Positions 7,956-17,206 of a DNA stretch of 64,000 nucleotides are shown here, in pieces. Position numbers and translations under genes: made by a program. Source of the stretch: Enterococcus alishanensis (lineage in GTDB: Bacteria > Bacillota > Bacilli > Lactobacillales > Enterococcaceae); assembly GCF_019218635.1 (NCBI RefSeq), contig NZ_JAHUZB010000001.1:434001-498000 (forward strand), given 5' to 3'. Under the pieces are notes generated by a model that ran no database searches, was not told the origin of the DNA, and saw only the letters and a program-made list of their open reading frames with translations. How positions within the stretch are numbered: the first letter of the stretch is position 1; the number at the start of each line of letters is the position of its first letter.

Positions 7956-8690
7956 ATGAAAATGAATAAAAAAATGTTAATGGGTGCATTGTTGTGCGGT
8001 AGTTTGTTACTAGGTAGTTTACCAGTAAATGCTGAGAGTCTACCGTCAACTGCTAAGACTCCAGGTAGTATTGTTTTAGAAGAAAATGATGATCCGACTA
8101 AGCCAGTAGATCCAACAGACCCTACTAAACCATTGGAACCAGAAGATCCAGATAATCCAGGTACCGGAAATGAAGGTCCTCTATCATTGGATGTTGCACC
8201 GAAAAAATTTGATTTTGGTGTGCAAAAAATGTATCAAACTAAACATACTTACACTGGTGTAGCTATGGATAATTCCGAAGAACGAGGTGATCGACACTAC
8301 TTACAAGTAACGGATAATCGTGAAGCAGATGTTACTGGTTGGACTGTAAAAGTTAAACAAGATCGAGAATTGACTGATGATGGGACTAACAATATTTTGA
8401 CGGGTGCTTATATTAAATTACCAAAAGCAGATGCTCGGAATAGTTTAAATGTTCCGTCAACTTCTATCGATACTAGTTTTACAACGGTTGGTGGATCTGG
8501 GTTGAATATTTCAACTGCTGAACAAACTGTTTTTGCTCCAACATCAACAACGACAAATAAAGGGAAAGCAACCTCAACTTCATTGTGGAAATCTAGCGAA
8601 GTTGAATTAACCATTCCTGCAGGAGTAGCTAAAGCAGGAACTTATACGAACAATGTGGAATGGTCACTAACTGCCGGACCAACAATCTAA
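7956..8690 (+). CDS. WxL domain surface protein
   Basis: This is a secreted protein held non-covalently on the cell wall by its WxL domain. An ATG at 7947 overlaps the AAGGAG site, so ATG 7956 is chosen, giving 244 residues. A signal peptide ends near AES (about 26). A Pro/Asp-rich linker (DPTKPVDPTDPTKP) comes next, then the WxL domain with LQVTDNR, a first WTVKV motif and the terminal YTNNVEWSLTAGP. It is the first gene of a cluster of five surface genes on one strand. WxL proteins bind peptidoglycan, and in csc clusters they assemble with DUF916 and LPXTG proteins. The cargo or ligand of this one is unknown. Confidence 0.92.
   Translation: MKMNKKMLMGALLCGSLLLGSLPVNAESLPSTAKTPGSIVLEENDDPTKPVDPTDPTKPLEPEDPDNPGTGNEGPLSLDVAPKKFDFGVQKMYQTKHTYTGVAMDNSEERGDRHYLQVTDNREADVTGWTVKVKQDRELTDDGTNNILTGAYIKLPKADARNSLNVPSTSIDTSFTTVGGSGLNISTAEQTVFAPTSTTTNKGKATSTSLWKSSEVELTIPAGVAKAGTYTNNVEWSLTAGPTI
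8085..8131 (+). repeat. Linker-coding repeat, copy 1
   Basis: This 47-base stretch encodes the Pro/Asp linker NDDPTKPVDPTDPTKP of the first WxL gene. It is almost identical in DNA to 8835-8881 in the next gene, including codon choice, which points to recent duplication or gene conversion. Confidence 0.65.
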
Positions 8691-8711
8691 TTTGTAGAGG
8701 AGTAGACAAAA

Positions 8712-9413
8712 GTGAAAAATTTTAAATTAGCCAGTATCGCATTAATCATTGCTCTATCTCTGTCTACAGTATCACCTGTATTAGCAGCAGAAAATTCAGT
8801 GGGGGAAACTGATGGTAATATTTCTTTTGTGATTAATGATGATCCGACTAAACCAGTAGATCCAACAGATCCGAGTAAACCTGATCCTGGTGGAAATGAT
8901 GGTGATAATGAAGAAACCAAGAACCAAGGGCCATTGTCACTAGATGTAATTCCAAAGCAATTTAAATTTGGTACACAAAAAGTTTCTGCAACGGCAGCAA
9001 CCTACAAAAATACCCCTGAAAGTACCAATAAACTTAATTATTTACAAGTAACTGATAATCGTTCTGAGCTCAATGGTTGGAGCGTCAATGTTGGAATGAC
9101 TGAGTTTACAAGTACGACAAGTGATGTTTTAGCTGGTGCAACGCTTGTTCTGCCATCAGGTGTAGCTAGAAATAGCACTACTGGCGAAACACCTGTTTCG
9201 AATATTTCTACAAAAGGTGGAACTATTTCAGCTGATGAATTAAATACTCTTACCGTATTTGGGGTTGATAACTCAGGTGTGGGTAAAGCAACTTCTGTGA
9301 ACACTTGGAATGCAGCGGAAGTTGCGTTAAATGTTCCAGGTGGACAATCAAAAGAAGATAAGACATATGAATCCACTATAACTTGGACATTGACTGCAAA
9401 TGTGTATAGCTAA
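8712..9413 (+). CDS. WxL domain surface protein
   Basis: The protein has 233 residues and starts at GTG 8712, ten bases behind GAGGAG. The signal peptide ends near VLAAEN (about 24). A Pro/Asp linker and a Gly/Asp/Asn stretch follow, then the WxL domain with LQVTDNRSELNGWSVNV and the terminal TITWTLTA. It lies 21 bases behind the previous WxL gene and shares its architecture and linker DNA, so the two are tandem paralogues. It is expected to be secreted and wall-associated. Divergence of the two domains suggests they are not interchangeable. Confidence 0.92.
   Translation: MKNFKLASIALIIALSLSTVSPVLAAENSVGETDGNISFVINDDPTKPVDPTDPSKPDPGGNDGDNEETKNQGPLSLDVIPKQFKFGTQKVSATAATYKNTPESTNKLNYLQVTDNRSELNGWSVNVGMTEFTSTTSDVLAGATLVLPSGVARNSTTGETPVSNISTKGGTISADELNTLTVFGVDNSGVGKATSVNTWNAAEVALNVPGGQSKEDKTYESTITWTLTANVYS
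8835..8881 (+). repeat. Linker-coding repeat, copy 2
   Basis: This is the second copy of the 47-base linker sequence found at 8085-8131. Differences are a few single bases, while the flanking WxL coding sequence is clearly more divergent. Confidence 0.65.
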
Positions 9414-9444
9414 AAAATAAATTATATATAGGGAGTTATGCTGA

Positions 9445-10524
9445 ATGAAAAAATTAAATATATTATTTGTTAATTTGCTGGCATTTCTTTTGTTTTTTAT
9501 TGGGGGAAGCATAGTCACTGTAGCATCAACTCAAAATGCTGGTGTCGGATATAGTGTACAAAAAATTAGTCCTGAAGGAGCACAAGTTTCAGAAGCCAGT
9601 TCGTACTATGATTTACTGGTGACTCCAGGAGAAACACGAACGATTCAAGCACGGATTCAGAATTCCGAGGCAGAAGAAATCAGCGTTCATTCTGACATAT
9701 TTACAACCTATACAAATGCTAATGGAGAAATTAGCTATACTTCCCAACCAGAAAAATACGATAGTAGTTTAAAATTTAAGGTTAGTGATTTTTCGACGAT
9801 TGTAGCATCAGATATTGATGCTACAATTGCACCAAATAGTTCTGAAGTTGTCACAGTAGAAATCAAAATACCCAATAATATTCCAGATGGTGTTTATTTA
9901 GGTTCTTGGTATTTTTTAAAGGATGGGCAAGATGAAACGACTTCTAGTTCTGAAGGAATTTCTATTAATAACATGTATAGTTATGCGATGGCTATCAAGC
10001 TAACTGTGAATAAAGAGATTGAAGCACCCAATATGAACTTACTAAATATTACGACAGGATTGAATAATTATCGAAAAGTAATCAATGCGAATTTACAAAA
10101 TGATCAAGCAGCAGTTTTATCTAATCTAACTGTTTCGGCAGAAGTAATGAAACGTGGAGAGTATGAAGTGTTGTATTCTAACGAAATTAGTGGGTTAATC
10201 ATGGCACCAAATTCAAACTATTCCTTCCCAGTTTTTTATAATGATGAACCAATGGAAGCAGGTCGTTATACGATGAATGTAAAAGCGACCACGACAGATC
10301 CAAAATGGGCAGAAAAGACTTGGGAATGGACAGAAGATTTCACGATTACGGAAAATGAAGTGAGAGAATATAGTTCAAAAGCAATTAATGATCCTGAAGT
10401 CGAAGAATCAAATTGGACATGGTTAATTATATTATTAATAGTCATTCTAATAATACTATTATTAATATTACTTTTTGTCTTGTATCGTCGTAAAAAGAAA
10501 AAAGAAGAAGAACAGGATAGATAA
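9445..10524 (+). CDS. DUF916 and DUF3324 protein (WxL-interacting, CscA-like)
   Basis: The protein has 359 residues. A signal peptide occupies about 1-28. The DUF916 part (about 30-150) has GVGYSVQKISPEG and later ISINNMYSYAMAIKLTV, then the DUF3324 part runs to about 310 and contains TTTDPKWAEKTWEW. A C-terminal membrane helix (about 323-347) ends in a Lys/Arg tail. This order is that of CscA-type proteins, which bind WxL domains and peptidoglycan and anchor the complex at the membrane. It starts at ATG 9445 behind AGGGAG, 31 bases behind the second WxL gene, so one operon is likely. Confidence 0.92.
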   Translation: MKKLNILFVNLLAFLLFFIGGSIVTVASTQNAGVGYSVQKISPEGAQVSEASSYYDLLVTPGETRTIQARIQNSEAEEISVHSDIFTTYTNANGEISYTSQPEKYDSSLKFKVSDFSTIVASDIDATIAPNSSEVVTVEIKIPNNIPDGVYLGSWYFLKDGQDETTSSSEGISINNMYSYAMAIKLTVNKEIEAPNMNLLNITTGLNNYRKVINANLQNDQAAVLSNLTVSAEVMKRGEYEVLYSNEISGLIMAPNSNYSFPVFYNDEPMEAGRYTMNVKATTTDPKWAEKTWEWTEDFTITENEVREYSSKAINDPEVEESNWTWLIILLIVILIILLLILLFVLYRRKKKKEEEQDR

Positions 10525-10617
10525 ACTAACAACTTTAAACTAGTAAGTATTATGATTTCAGTGTATATACAATACACCAATTATTTCTAATGATTTGAAA
10601 CAAGGAGGTACTGAGCA

Positions 10618-10959
10618 ATGAAAAAATTCTTTGCTTTGTTTTGTTCCATATTTTGTTTTTTGTGGATCCTCCTCATTAACAGTCCTGTCGAAGTAATGGC
10701 CGCTTCGACACCAGGTAGTGTTACTTTATCAGAATTTGCGGATTCGCCAACACCAGATCCTGGTGAACCTGCAGGACCGCAAGGAAATCCGGTAACAACT
10801 GGTTATCGTCCTGCAAGTAACATAAGAAAGACCCTTCCACAAACGGGAGAAATAATTTCCATAAGTCTATCTTTAATAGGCATTCTCTTGGTTTTGATAA
10901 TTTTACTTTGCCTGTTATATAAGAGGAAAAAGGAATACGCGAAAGAAAAAACTATCTGA
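10618..10959 (+). CDS. Small LPXTG-anchored surface protein (CscD-like)
   Basis: The protein has 113 residues. It has a signal peptide (about 1-29, ending VMAAS), a short Pro-rich segment, LPQTGE (about 75-80), a hydrophobic helix and the basic tail KRKKEYAKEK. Sortase should link it to peptidoglycan after cutting between T and G. ATG 10618 lies eight bases behind AAGGAGG. Small LPXTG proteins of this kind are the CscD component of csc clusters. The exposed part is only about 45 residues. Confidence 0.9.
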   Translation: MKKFFALFCSIFCFLWILLINSPVEVMAASTPGSVTLSEFADSPTPDPGEPAGPQGNPVTTGYRPASNIRKTLPQTGEIISISLSLIGILLVLIILLCLLYKRKKEYAKEKTI

Positions 10960-11070
10960 ATAAGAACAAATAGCCCCTTTATACTATTGTGAATTCAAAT
11001 TTTCAGATAGAGAAATTAAAATAATATTTAATTGAGATATATCTGGAAATTAAGATAAGGATGGGTATAA

Positions 11071-13827
11071 ATGGATAGAAAAATTAAAGGTTTAATGATG
11101 TTATTTTTAACATTTTTTTTAGCAGCAGTTTTTCCATTGACAGCTGCTGCGGCAGATGATGAAGATCCAAATTTAGGTGAATATGACGAATTTAAATTTG
11201 GGAAAGAATATGAACCAGACATTAATCTGGGAGCTGATGATCCTAATGCGGGTCAAATACGTGAGGAAACAGATGAGAACGGTAACGTTACTAGAATTTT
11301 CTTAGAAAGCCTTATGGAAACCAATTATACAACTCCTCAAAAAGAAGGAGGGGTTATTGGGATTGGTGAGAAAAATAACGATTACACTAAGTTATCTTCA
11401 ATGAAGCTACTTACTCGAGACGCAGGATTTCTTGCTAATATTGTCGGAATCGATCCTAAGGCGGAGTTTAGGACAAGTTATACACCGGGTTCGAGCAGCG
11501 AACCATTTAAAGGAGGAACTTGGAAAGGTACCGGGATTGTTCCCTTGACTGCAAGTATAAAACTTGAAGGAGCTAGTAATGCTCTATCTGATATCCAGAC
11601 AGGAAACTATGGTGCATACGTGCGGCTAGCTTTTTCCCCAGGTGTAGATGCTCGTTCGATGGCAAAATCAATTAACTGGAAAAACTCTGGAGCTAGTTCA
11701 AGGTATATACTTCGAGCCCTTAATACTGTCCCTCTACCATTTCCTAAACTTTATTTTCCAGTTACTTGGGCTCCGAGATACACTAGATGGAGTGAAGATG
11801 ATCCTAGCGCCATTTATATCTTAATTAAAGGTGTAAATTACAGTAACTTTTCGTTGTCTGAAAGAGGGGATATGACCACTCGTCCTATTGTTTTAGAAGG
11901 TCTGATCGCCACATTGAGCGGGTTGGGTGATATACTCGGCCATGCTGCAGGGCATATTGACATTGACGTCAATCGTTACGAAGGGAATTTAACAAGAAAT
12001 GAATTGATAGAAATGAACTATGATCCTATTGGGAATGCTGATGCCTTTAAAGGAGCAGATAATAGTCCAGGTAAGGTATTAACTAAAGGAACCTTACCAC
12101 CTGATCCGGCTAATAAATTGGAATGGGCATTCTACCTTCTTGATAACGAACTGATGCTAGCACCAGGATTAGCTGGGTACGGAAAGAGATTAGGGGGAAT
12201 TGAGGATGCGTATTTCGATATAAGTAAACTTGAAAAAAATCCAGTAGAAAACAATTCAATCCCTTCCTGGAGTAGCTATTTCTCACCAATTGATAAGATT
12301 AGAGATGTGTCAGATCAAATATCCAGTGATGGTTTAAACCTCGATCCTCTGAAAAGTTTTAATCTTCATTCCCAACTGGACGGTGAGGGTAATTATCTGG
12401 CGACAGAGTTCCAAGAGCTTGACGGAGATGATTATACTATGGCTCTCGAAGGCTCGCTGTACAATGAAAGAAACCTTACTCTCTCTCATAAAGATTTGTT
12501 GATGACATACGGAGAACTTAATGATCCTTCCCTCAGTGAAAAAGGTGGTCGAGGGAATCGGTTTATGCGAATCGTCGATTTCTTTGAAAGAAAAGATATT
12601 ACTGATGACCCTACAAAAAATATCGTTACTAGCCAAACTATTTTAGATGACGAAGGAAATCAGCAACCGATTTCTGCCTTAATGAATTATTTAAATGTCA
12701 GTCGTCCGGTGTACTTTAATGGTACAGCTACCGCAAGCGTTGGTGGCGAAACAGGCAAAATCAACTCGGCTATCTTAAATGTGTTACAAAAATTTGAAAA
12801 ACCAATTATTAAATTGGATGATCAAAACTCTACAGATTTAAAACTAAGGGAACGCGGTCAATTACAAGGAACAGTCAGCTCGGTAGAATCTGGCAAAGTT
12901 AAGATGTATTATTCACTTGATGGTGGAGAGTATCAATTGCTTTCGGAAATTGATACTAGTAATGATCTTGGGGATGAAAAAGAATTCGAAATTCCCAATT
13001 TATTATATCTAGATGTAGGAGATATAGGTACGCATAGATTTTCATTTAAAGCAGTGGATGAATATAATCAAGAATCCGATATTGTCACACAAACGGTAAA
13101 TGTATCAGCTAATAAGTATAAAATTAATTTAAAATATCTCAACAATGCGGATGAACCTATCACAGAGGCTAGAGAGATTGAGATTGATGATACCGATTTA
13201 GCAGTTGATGGTACCTATAATTTAAACTTGCAGGATTACGAATATGACAAGGATAACTGGATTTTTAAATATGCTACTTTAAACAAAGAAAGTACTCAGT
13301 ATCAATTAGCTGATCCTGTTTCATTAACTTTGGGTATGCTTGAAAAAAATCAAACGAATGTGAATTATTATTATGCAGCTAACCTTCCAGAATTCACTGT
13401 TCCTAATGCAATAGATTTTGGTGAGAAAAAGACTGAATTCAAAGAAAAGAATTATTTCCCTGAAAGTATTGACGGTAAACTTGAAATTAAAAATAATACT
13501 AATACTACTGACTGGGCATTAAATGTCGAAAGTACAAAAATAATTGATTCTAATCAATCTAAAGAACTAAATGGTGCATTAAGTTATTATAAGAACGGAG
13601 CACCAAAAAATGTAATAAATGAATCTTTGACTATATTTGATGCCAACTCGGATGGAGATGCTAGTAGTGGCGTTACTATTTCTGATGATTGGACATTAGA
13701 GAGTAATTTAGGTAATGTGCCAGAAAATAAGAGAAATGGTTTTTCTATCAAAACAGCTGGAGGTAGTTCTAAAGGGGATTATAAAGCAACATTAAATTGG
13801 ACATTTATTAATGGTATTCGGCCATAG
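11071..13827 (+). CDS. Large WxL domain surface protein
   Basis: The protein has 918 residues. A signal peptide ends near AAAADD (about 28). The next ~550 residues match no family I can name. About 590-680 looks like an Ig-type domain (SVESGKVKMYYSLDGG). About 685-770 resembles a MucBP-type beta-grasp segment (YKINLKYLNNADEPI). The WxL domain closes the chain with DWALNVES and YKATLNWTF; the second motif is WTF, a variant of WxL. It starts at ATG 11071 and is the last gene of the csc cluster. Size suggests it is the functional, ligand-binding member, with the other proteins as scaffold. The 111-base gap upstream could hold its own promoter. Confidence 0.88.
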   Translation: MDRKIKGLMMLFLTFFLAAVFPLTAAAADDEDPNLGEYDEFKFGKEYEPDINLGADDPNAGQIREETDENGNVTRIFLESLMETNYTTPQKEGGVIGIGEKNNDYTKLSSMKLLTRDAGFLANIVGIDPKAEFRTSYTPGSSSEPFKGGTWKGTGIVPLTASIKLEGASNALSDIQTGNYGAYVRLAFSPGVDARSMAKSINWKNSGASSRYILRALNTVPLPFPKLYFPVTWAPRYTRWSEDDPSAIYILIKGVNYSNFSLSERGDMTTRPIVLEGLIATLSGLGDILGHAAGHIDIDVNRYEGNLTRNELIEMNYDPIGNADAFKGADNSPGKVLTKGTLPPDPANKLEWAFYLLDNELMLAPGLAGYGKRLGGIEDAYFDISKLEKNPVENNSIPSWSSYFSPIDKIRDVSDQISSDGLNLDPLKSFNLHSQLDGEGNYLATEFQELDGDDYTMALEGSLYNERNLTLSHKDLLMTYGELNDPSLSEKGGRGNRFMRIVDFFERKDITDDPTKNIVTSQTILDDEGNQQPISALMNYLNVSRPVYFNGTATASVGGETGKINSAILNVLQKFEKPIIKLDDQNSTDLKLRERGQLQGTVSSVESGKVKMYYSLDGGEYQLLSEIDTSNDLGDEKEFEIPNLLYLDVGDIGTHRFSFKAVDEYNQESDIVTQTVNVSANKYKINLKYLNNADEPITEAREIEIDDTDLAVDGTYNLNLQDYEYDKDNWIFKYATLNKESTQYQLADPVSLTLGMLEKNQTNVNYYYAANLPEFTVPNAIDFGEKKTEFKEKNYFPESIDGKLEIKNNTNTTDWALNVESTKIIDSNQSKELNGALSYYKNGAPKNVINESLTIFDANSDGDASSGVTISDDWTLESNLGNVPENKRNGFSIKTAGGSSKGDYKATLNWTFINGIRP

Positions 13828-13864
13828 AGTAAATTTTCTCTACGAAAAAGGGAACAAAAATAAT

Positions 13865-13912
13865 AGCTTAAAGAAAATTTGTTTTATCGATTAATTTTCT
13901 TTAAGCTTTTTT
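13865..13912. terminator. Bidirectional terminator closing the WxL cluster
   Basis: A perfect 15-bp stem, AGCTTAAAGAAAATT with AATTTTCTTTAAGCT, has a 13-base loop and is followed by TTTTTT. On the minus strand the tail TATTATTTTT also allows termination of the convergent EEP gene. Confidence 0.85.
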
Positions 13913-13934
13913 GATTTAAAAAGAGTCACTCAAT

Positions 13935-15005
13935 TTATTCATTTAATTGAAAGTCCAAATAAACTGGATTATGATCCGAATATTCAAATTCGGTATCTTC
14001 TACTTGTAAATTTTTCACTTCAATATTATCTGAAACGATAAAGCCATCAATTAAAGTAGTGTATGTTTTTCCCTTTTGATAAGGTTCGTTTAAATCACGA
14101 GCAGATGGAACAGCATCTTTAGCTAAGTCTTTATTTGGTAGACTAAAACCGGCGGGTAATTTTTCTTTTGGAAATGGGTGCGTCCAAGTGCGACGTTCTT
14201 TCGTCTTGTTAAAAATTTCTGGACTATTGCCTAAAAGATCGTGATTATAATCGCCAGCAACTACTACATAATTGCCTTTTTGATATTCTTCGCTAATAAA
14301 TTCAAACAGTTTATTAAATTGCGCTGTTTGAATTTTTTTGTCACTTGTATAAGCTGAAAAATGGATATTTATGGCAACTAATTGCTTATCATTTTCAGTA
14401 GGGATATATGCGGCAGTAAAAGCGCGATCTAAGTCGAAAAATTTATTAAAATTAGTTTCAATCGGTAAAGAATAACGTCTGGCAGCTGTTATTTCTCCAT
14501 GACTCAAAGTAACTAGGCCAGATTTAGCTTGGCCGATTGGTTGAGTAAAGGGATAGAATAAATAGGCTGAGTGATAATTTTCACCGTATAGATTATTATA
14601 GCTTGGTAATTGATCTTTTAGCATTTGGACTTCGTTGACTTGTCTTGAACGAGTTCCTTTTTGATCGACTTCTTGATAGAAAGCCAAGGTTGGATCCAAA
14701 CTTTTAGTCGTATTTATGACGCCAGCTAAATTAGCTTTCACTGATTGTGAAGAATCAGCAATTGATTTATCCCCACCATCCATAAAGAAGCTGTAACTTG
14801 GTGGATAAGAGCCATAGCCAATATTATAGGTCATAGCGCGATATTCGGTATTCGTTGTTAGTTCTTGCTGAGAAATATTTTGTGGTTTTAATGCTTGGTT
14901 ATCAGCAATGCGGTCATAAGAGGCAAAAAGATAGATAAGATAGCCTGCGATTACAATAACAAATAAGCCAATTAAGATACCAATTATTTTCAATATTTTT
15001 TTCAT
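13935..15005 (-). CDS. Membrane-anchored endonuclease/exonuclease/phosphatase family protein
   Basis: ATG 15005 is chosen because an upstream TTG overlaps the GGAGGG site; this gives 356 residues. An N-terminal helix (about 5-27) anchors it or serves as signal peptide. The EEP fold shows MTYNIGYGS, the metal-ligand QEVD, NIHFSAY, GDYNHD and the terminal SDHNP. EEP enzymes are Mg-dependent phosphodiesterases or phosphatases acting on nucleic acids, phospholipids or inositol phosphates. The exported location points to an outside substrate such as extracellular DNA or a lipid, but the choice cannot be made from sequence. It converges on the WxL cluster. Confidence 0.85.
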   Translation of the reverse strand: MKKILKIIGILIGLFVIVIAGYLIYLFASYDRIADNQALKPQNISQQELTTNTEYRAMTYNIGYGSYPPSYSFFMDGGDKSIADSSQSVKANLAGVINTTKSLDPTLAFYQEVDQKGTRSRQVNEVQMLKDQLPSYNNLYGENYHSAYLFYPFTQPIGQAKSGLVTLSHGEITAARRYSLPIETNFNKFFDLDRAFTAAYIPTENDKQLVAINIHFSAYTSDKKIQTAQFNKLFEFISEEYQKGNYVVVAGDYNHDLLGNSPEIFNKTKERRTWTHPFPKEKLPAGFSLPNKDLAKDAVPSARDLNEPYQKGKTYTTLIDGFIVSDNIEVKNLQVEDTEFEYSDHNPVYLDFQLNE

Positions 15006-15063
15006 TTTTAATCCCTCCAAAGATATGATAGCAGAATTTTATAGAAAATAATCTTAGTTAGTT

Positions 15064-15091
15064 TTAAACTTAGCGAAAGAGATGTTACACT
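15064..15091 (+). promoter_or_regulatory. Possible promoter of the acetyltransferase gene
   Basis: TTAAAC (15064-15069), 16 bases and TACACT (15086-15091) lie about 30 bases ahead of ATG 15123. Confidence 0.35.
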
Positions 15092-15122
15092 GGGGATAGA
15101 AATTAATTAAAGGAGCTTGGAA

Positions 15123-15701
15123 ATGATTCGTTTTGCAGAAAAAAAAGATGGCATGGCAGCCGCAGAGTTAATTTTAATTATTTTAAAGGACATGGAGTTA
15201 GATTTTCTGAACTATTTCAGTGAAGAAGAGACGAAAAAAGTGATTGCCGATTGTTTTTTAGATCCAACTTATCGCTATAGTTATCGCCGTGGTATTGTCG
15301 ATGAGATTGATGGGAAAATCGCTGGCGTTGCTTTTGGTTATCCAGCGGAAGATGAGGCTGTGATTGACTTACCACTGATGAATTACTTAAAAGAAAAAGG
15401 GATTGAAGAAGATATTAAAATGTTTATTGATCCTGAAACTGTGCCGGGAGAATGGTATCTCGATTCAATCGCGGTAAATCCTGAATTTAGAGGGCATGGC
15501 ATTGGCTCACGATTAATAGAGTCATTAGATAAATTGGCCCTTCGTGACGGTAAAGAAGTCATCGGCTTGAATGTTGACCAAGGTAATCCTCAAGCCAAAC
15601 GTTTATATGCGCGTCAAGGATTTCATGATGTTGGGGAAATGACATTGAGCGGACATGTATATGATCATATGCAGAAAAAAGTAGCGCAACCGTCTAAATA
15701 G
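15123..15701 (+). CDS. GNAT family N-acetyltransferase
   Basis: A TTG at 15117 is too close to the AAAGGAG site, so ATG 15123 is used (192 residues). The GNAT core is clear: WYLDSIAVNPEFRGHGIGSRLIESL, with the acetyl-CoA-binding RGHGIG loop at about 125-130, then GLNVDQGNPQAKRLYARQGF, the typical second half. It acetylates an unknown amine. A monocistronic layout with its own terminator overlapping the stop suggests an independent unit. Confidence 0.88.
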   Translation: MIRFAEKKDGMAAAELILIILKDMELDFLNYFSEEETKKVIADCFLDPTYRYSYRRGIVDEIDGKIAGVAFGYPAEDEAVIDLPLMNYLKEKGIEEDIKMFIDPETVPGEWYLDSIAVNPEFRGHGIGSRLIESLDKLALRDGKEVIGLNVDQGNPQAKRLYARQGFHDVGEMTLSGHVYDHMQKKVAQPSK

Positions 15702-15720
15702 ACGACTGCGCTACTTTTTT
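15681..15720. terminator. Bidirectional terminator
   Basis: GTAGCGCA and TGCGCTAC form the outer stem and CGTCT/AGACG the inner stem, with a 4-base loop and TTTTTT after it. AAAAAA precedes it, so it works on both strands between convergent genes and includes both gene ends. Confidence 0.88.
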
Positions 15721-16237
15721 AGGATGAGAAATTTACTTCAAGATTTGAAGTATTTTCGGGTTGTTTTTTTCGATTGTAAAGCCAGTAATCCATGATTGCT
15801 GCAATGCAAATACAAATCGGTGCATCTTTTGGATTGGTAACATCCATCACATAGTAATCTCCGGTTAATAATGTTGCTTTATCCATCCGCATAATCGGTT
15901 CATTAAAATGATTGATTTTATATTTATGGTGGTAAATATTTCCATAAACAGCCCAATTTAAATGTTTAATATAATAAAAATCACCAGGCCAATTAAAAAT
16001 TTTGTGGAGATTACCAACTTTTTCAATCCCAAGATAAATTTCAAACTTGTGTCCAAAAATTACGCTGGCTTGCTTGATGGCAGCAACCACTTCACCTGAC
16101 ATATCGTAAAGGGTCAAAACATTGCCTTTGCGACCCCAGTTTCCGACCATTAGATATAACGCTTTTCCCTGACAATTTTTAATGACGGTTCGGGTAGTTG
16201 CGCTGAGTTGTTGTTCTTGAATAAAATATTCCGTCAT
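15719..16237 (-). CDS. LURP-one-related (Tubby C-like, YxjI-type) protein
   Basis: This protein has 172 residues from ATG 16237; a GTG three codons upstream overlaps the GGTGA site. The beta-rich pattern of the LURP-one/YxjI family is seen: EYFIQEQQLS at the start, repeated strands such as GKALYLMVGNWGRKG and LTLYDMSGEVVAAIKQ, and YYVMDVTNPKDAP near the end. These proteins form a Tubby-like barrel; the bacterial function is not established. It lies 21 bases downstream of the HAD phosphatase on the same strand and may be cotranscribed with it. Confidence 0.72.
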   Translation of the reverse strand: MTEYFIQEQQLSATTRTVIKNCQGKALYLMVGNWGRKGNVLTLYDMSGEVVAAIKQASVIFGHKFEIYLGIEKVGNLHKIFNWPGDFYYIKHLNWAVYGNIYHHKYKINHFNEPIMRMDKATLLTGDYYVMDVTNPKDAPICICIAAIMDYWLYNRKKQPENTSNLEVNFSS

Positions 16238-16258
16238 TTCTATCACCGCTTTTTTGAA

Positions 16259-17122
16259 TTATTCACTAAGAATCTGTTGAATGGCAAGGGCGACGCCGCT
16301 TTCTTCATTGGTGGCAGTTTCAAACTTGGCTACTTCTTTAACAGGTAATTCTGCATTACCCATCGCAAAGCTCGTACCAGCATATTTTAACATACTTATG
16401 TCATTATAGTTATCTCCAATTGCCATAATCTCGTCTGATGTAAAATCAAACTGTTGAGCATAATGAGCAAGTGCCACACCTTTTTGAGCATTTTTATGAT
16501 TAATTTCCAGGTTAGTACTGTCAGAAGCAGTAATGGCTAAGTCTCCTAAGTCAGCCAAATCTGCAGAGACTTTTTCTAAAATTTCTGCCCCATTTTTATC
16601 AAAGGCAATAATTTTTAATACTTCTTCTTGGGTTTTGATAAGTTCTGCCTGAATATCTGGAACAAAATCAGTGTGGAGTTCTTCAATCACATTTGCCACT
16701 TGGACAGCTAACTCTTCAGGTGTTAAATCTGGCGCATGATCTAAGACATTTTGATTCAGAAAAGCTTCTCTGACAGCTTGATTTTCAGAATAGACGTGTT
16801 CTGCTGTAAATACTTCTGCATAAATGGCTTGATCGTTTAAATGATTTAAGACACTAAAGGCTAAGTCTTGCGGGATAGCTGCTGTATAAACAGTCTCTCT
16901 ATCTTGATTAACAATTTGAGCACCGTTTAGTAAAATCATCGGCACGCGAATCGCGGTGGGATTTAAAGCCCGTTCTGCGTGGATAATACCTCGGCCGGTA
17001 GCCGTAATAAATTTTAGACCTTTGTCTAAAGCATTATTGATAGCGGTAATGTTTTCTTCAGAAATTTGCATCTGGTGGTTTAGTAAAGTGCCATCCATAT
17101 CAGAAGCAATTAATTTAATCAA
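16259..17122 (-). CDS. Cof-type HAD-IIB sugar phosphatase
   Basis: The protein has 287 residues and starts at TTG 17122 behind AGGTGA. HAD motif I is DMDGTL (8-13, Asp8 nucleophile), motif II is TATGR near 40, and motif IV is GDNYNDISML near 235, followed by GNA near 256. The insertion between motifs II and III is the C2 cap of the Cof/YidA group. Such enzymes dephosphorylate sugar phosphates or related metabolites with loose specificity. It is the first gene of a two-gene minus-strand unit. Confidence 0.92.
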   Translation of the reverse strand: MIKLIASDMDGTLLNHQMQISEENITAINNALDKGLKFITATGRGIIHAERALNPTAIRVPMILLNGAQIVNQDRETVYTAAIPQDLAFSVLNHLNDQAIYAEVFTAEHVYSENQAVREAFLNQNVLDHAPDLTPEELAVQVANVIEELHTDFVPDIQAELIKTQEEVLKIIAFDKNGAEILEKVSADLADLGDLAITASDSTNLEINHKNAQKGVALAHYAQQFDFTSDEIMAIGDNYNDISMLKYAGTSFAMGNAELPVKEVAKFETATNEESGVALAIQQILSE

Positions 17123-17206
17123 AATTGTTCACCTAACTTTCTTCTTTTTCATTGATAGTGTACCATATTCTTGATGATGAACCCATAGGTATAAAGGAGC
17201 AAAAAA

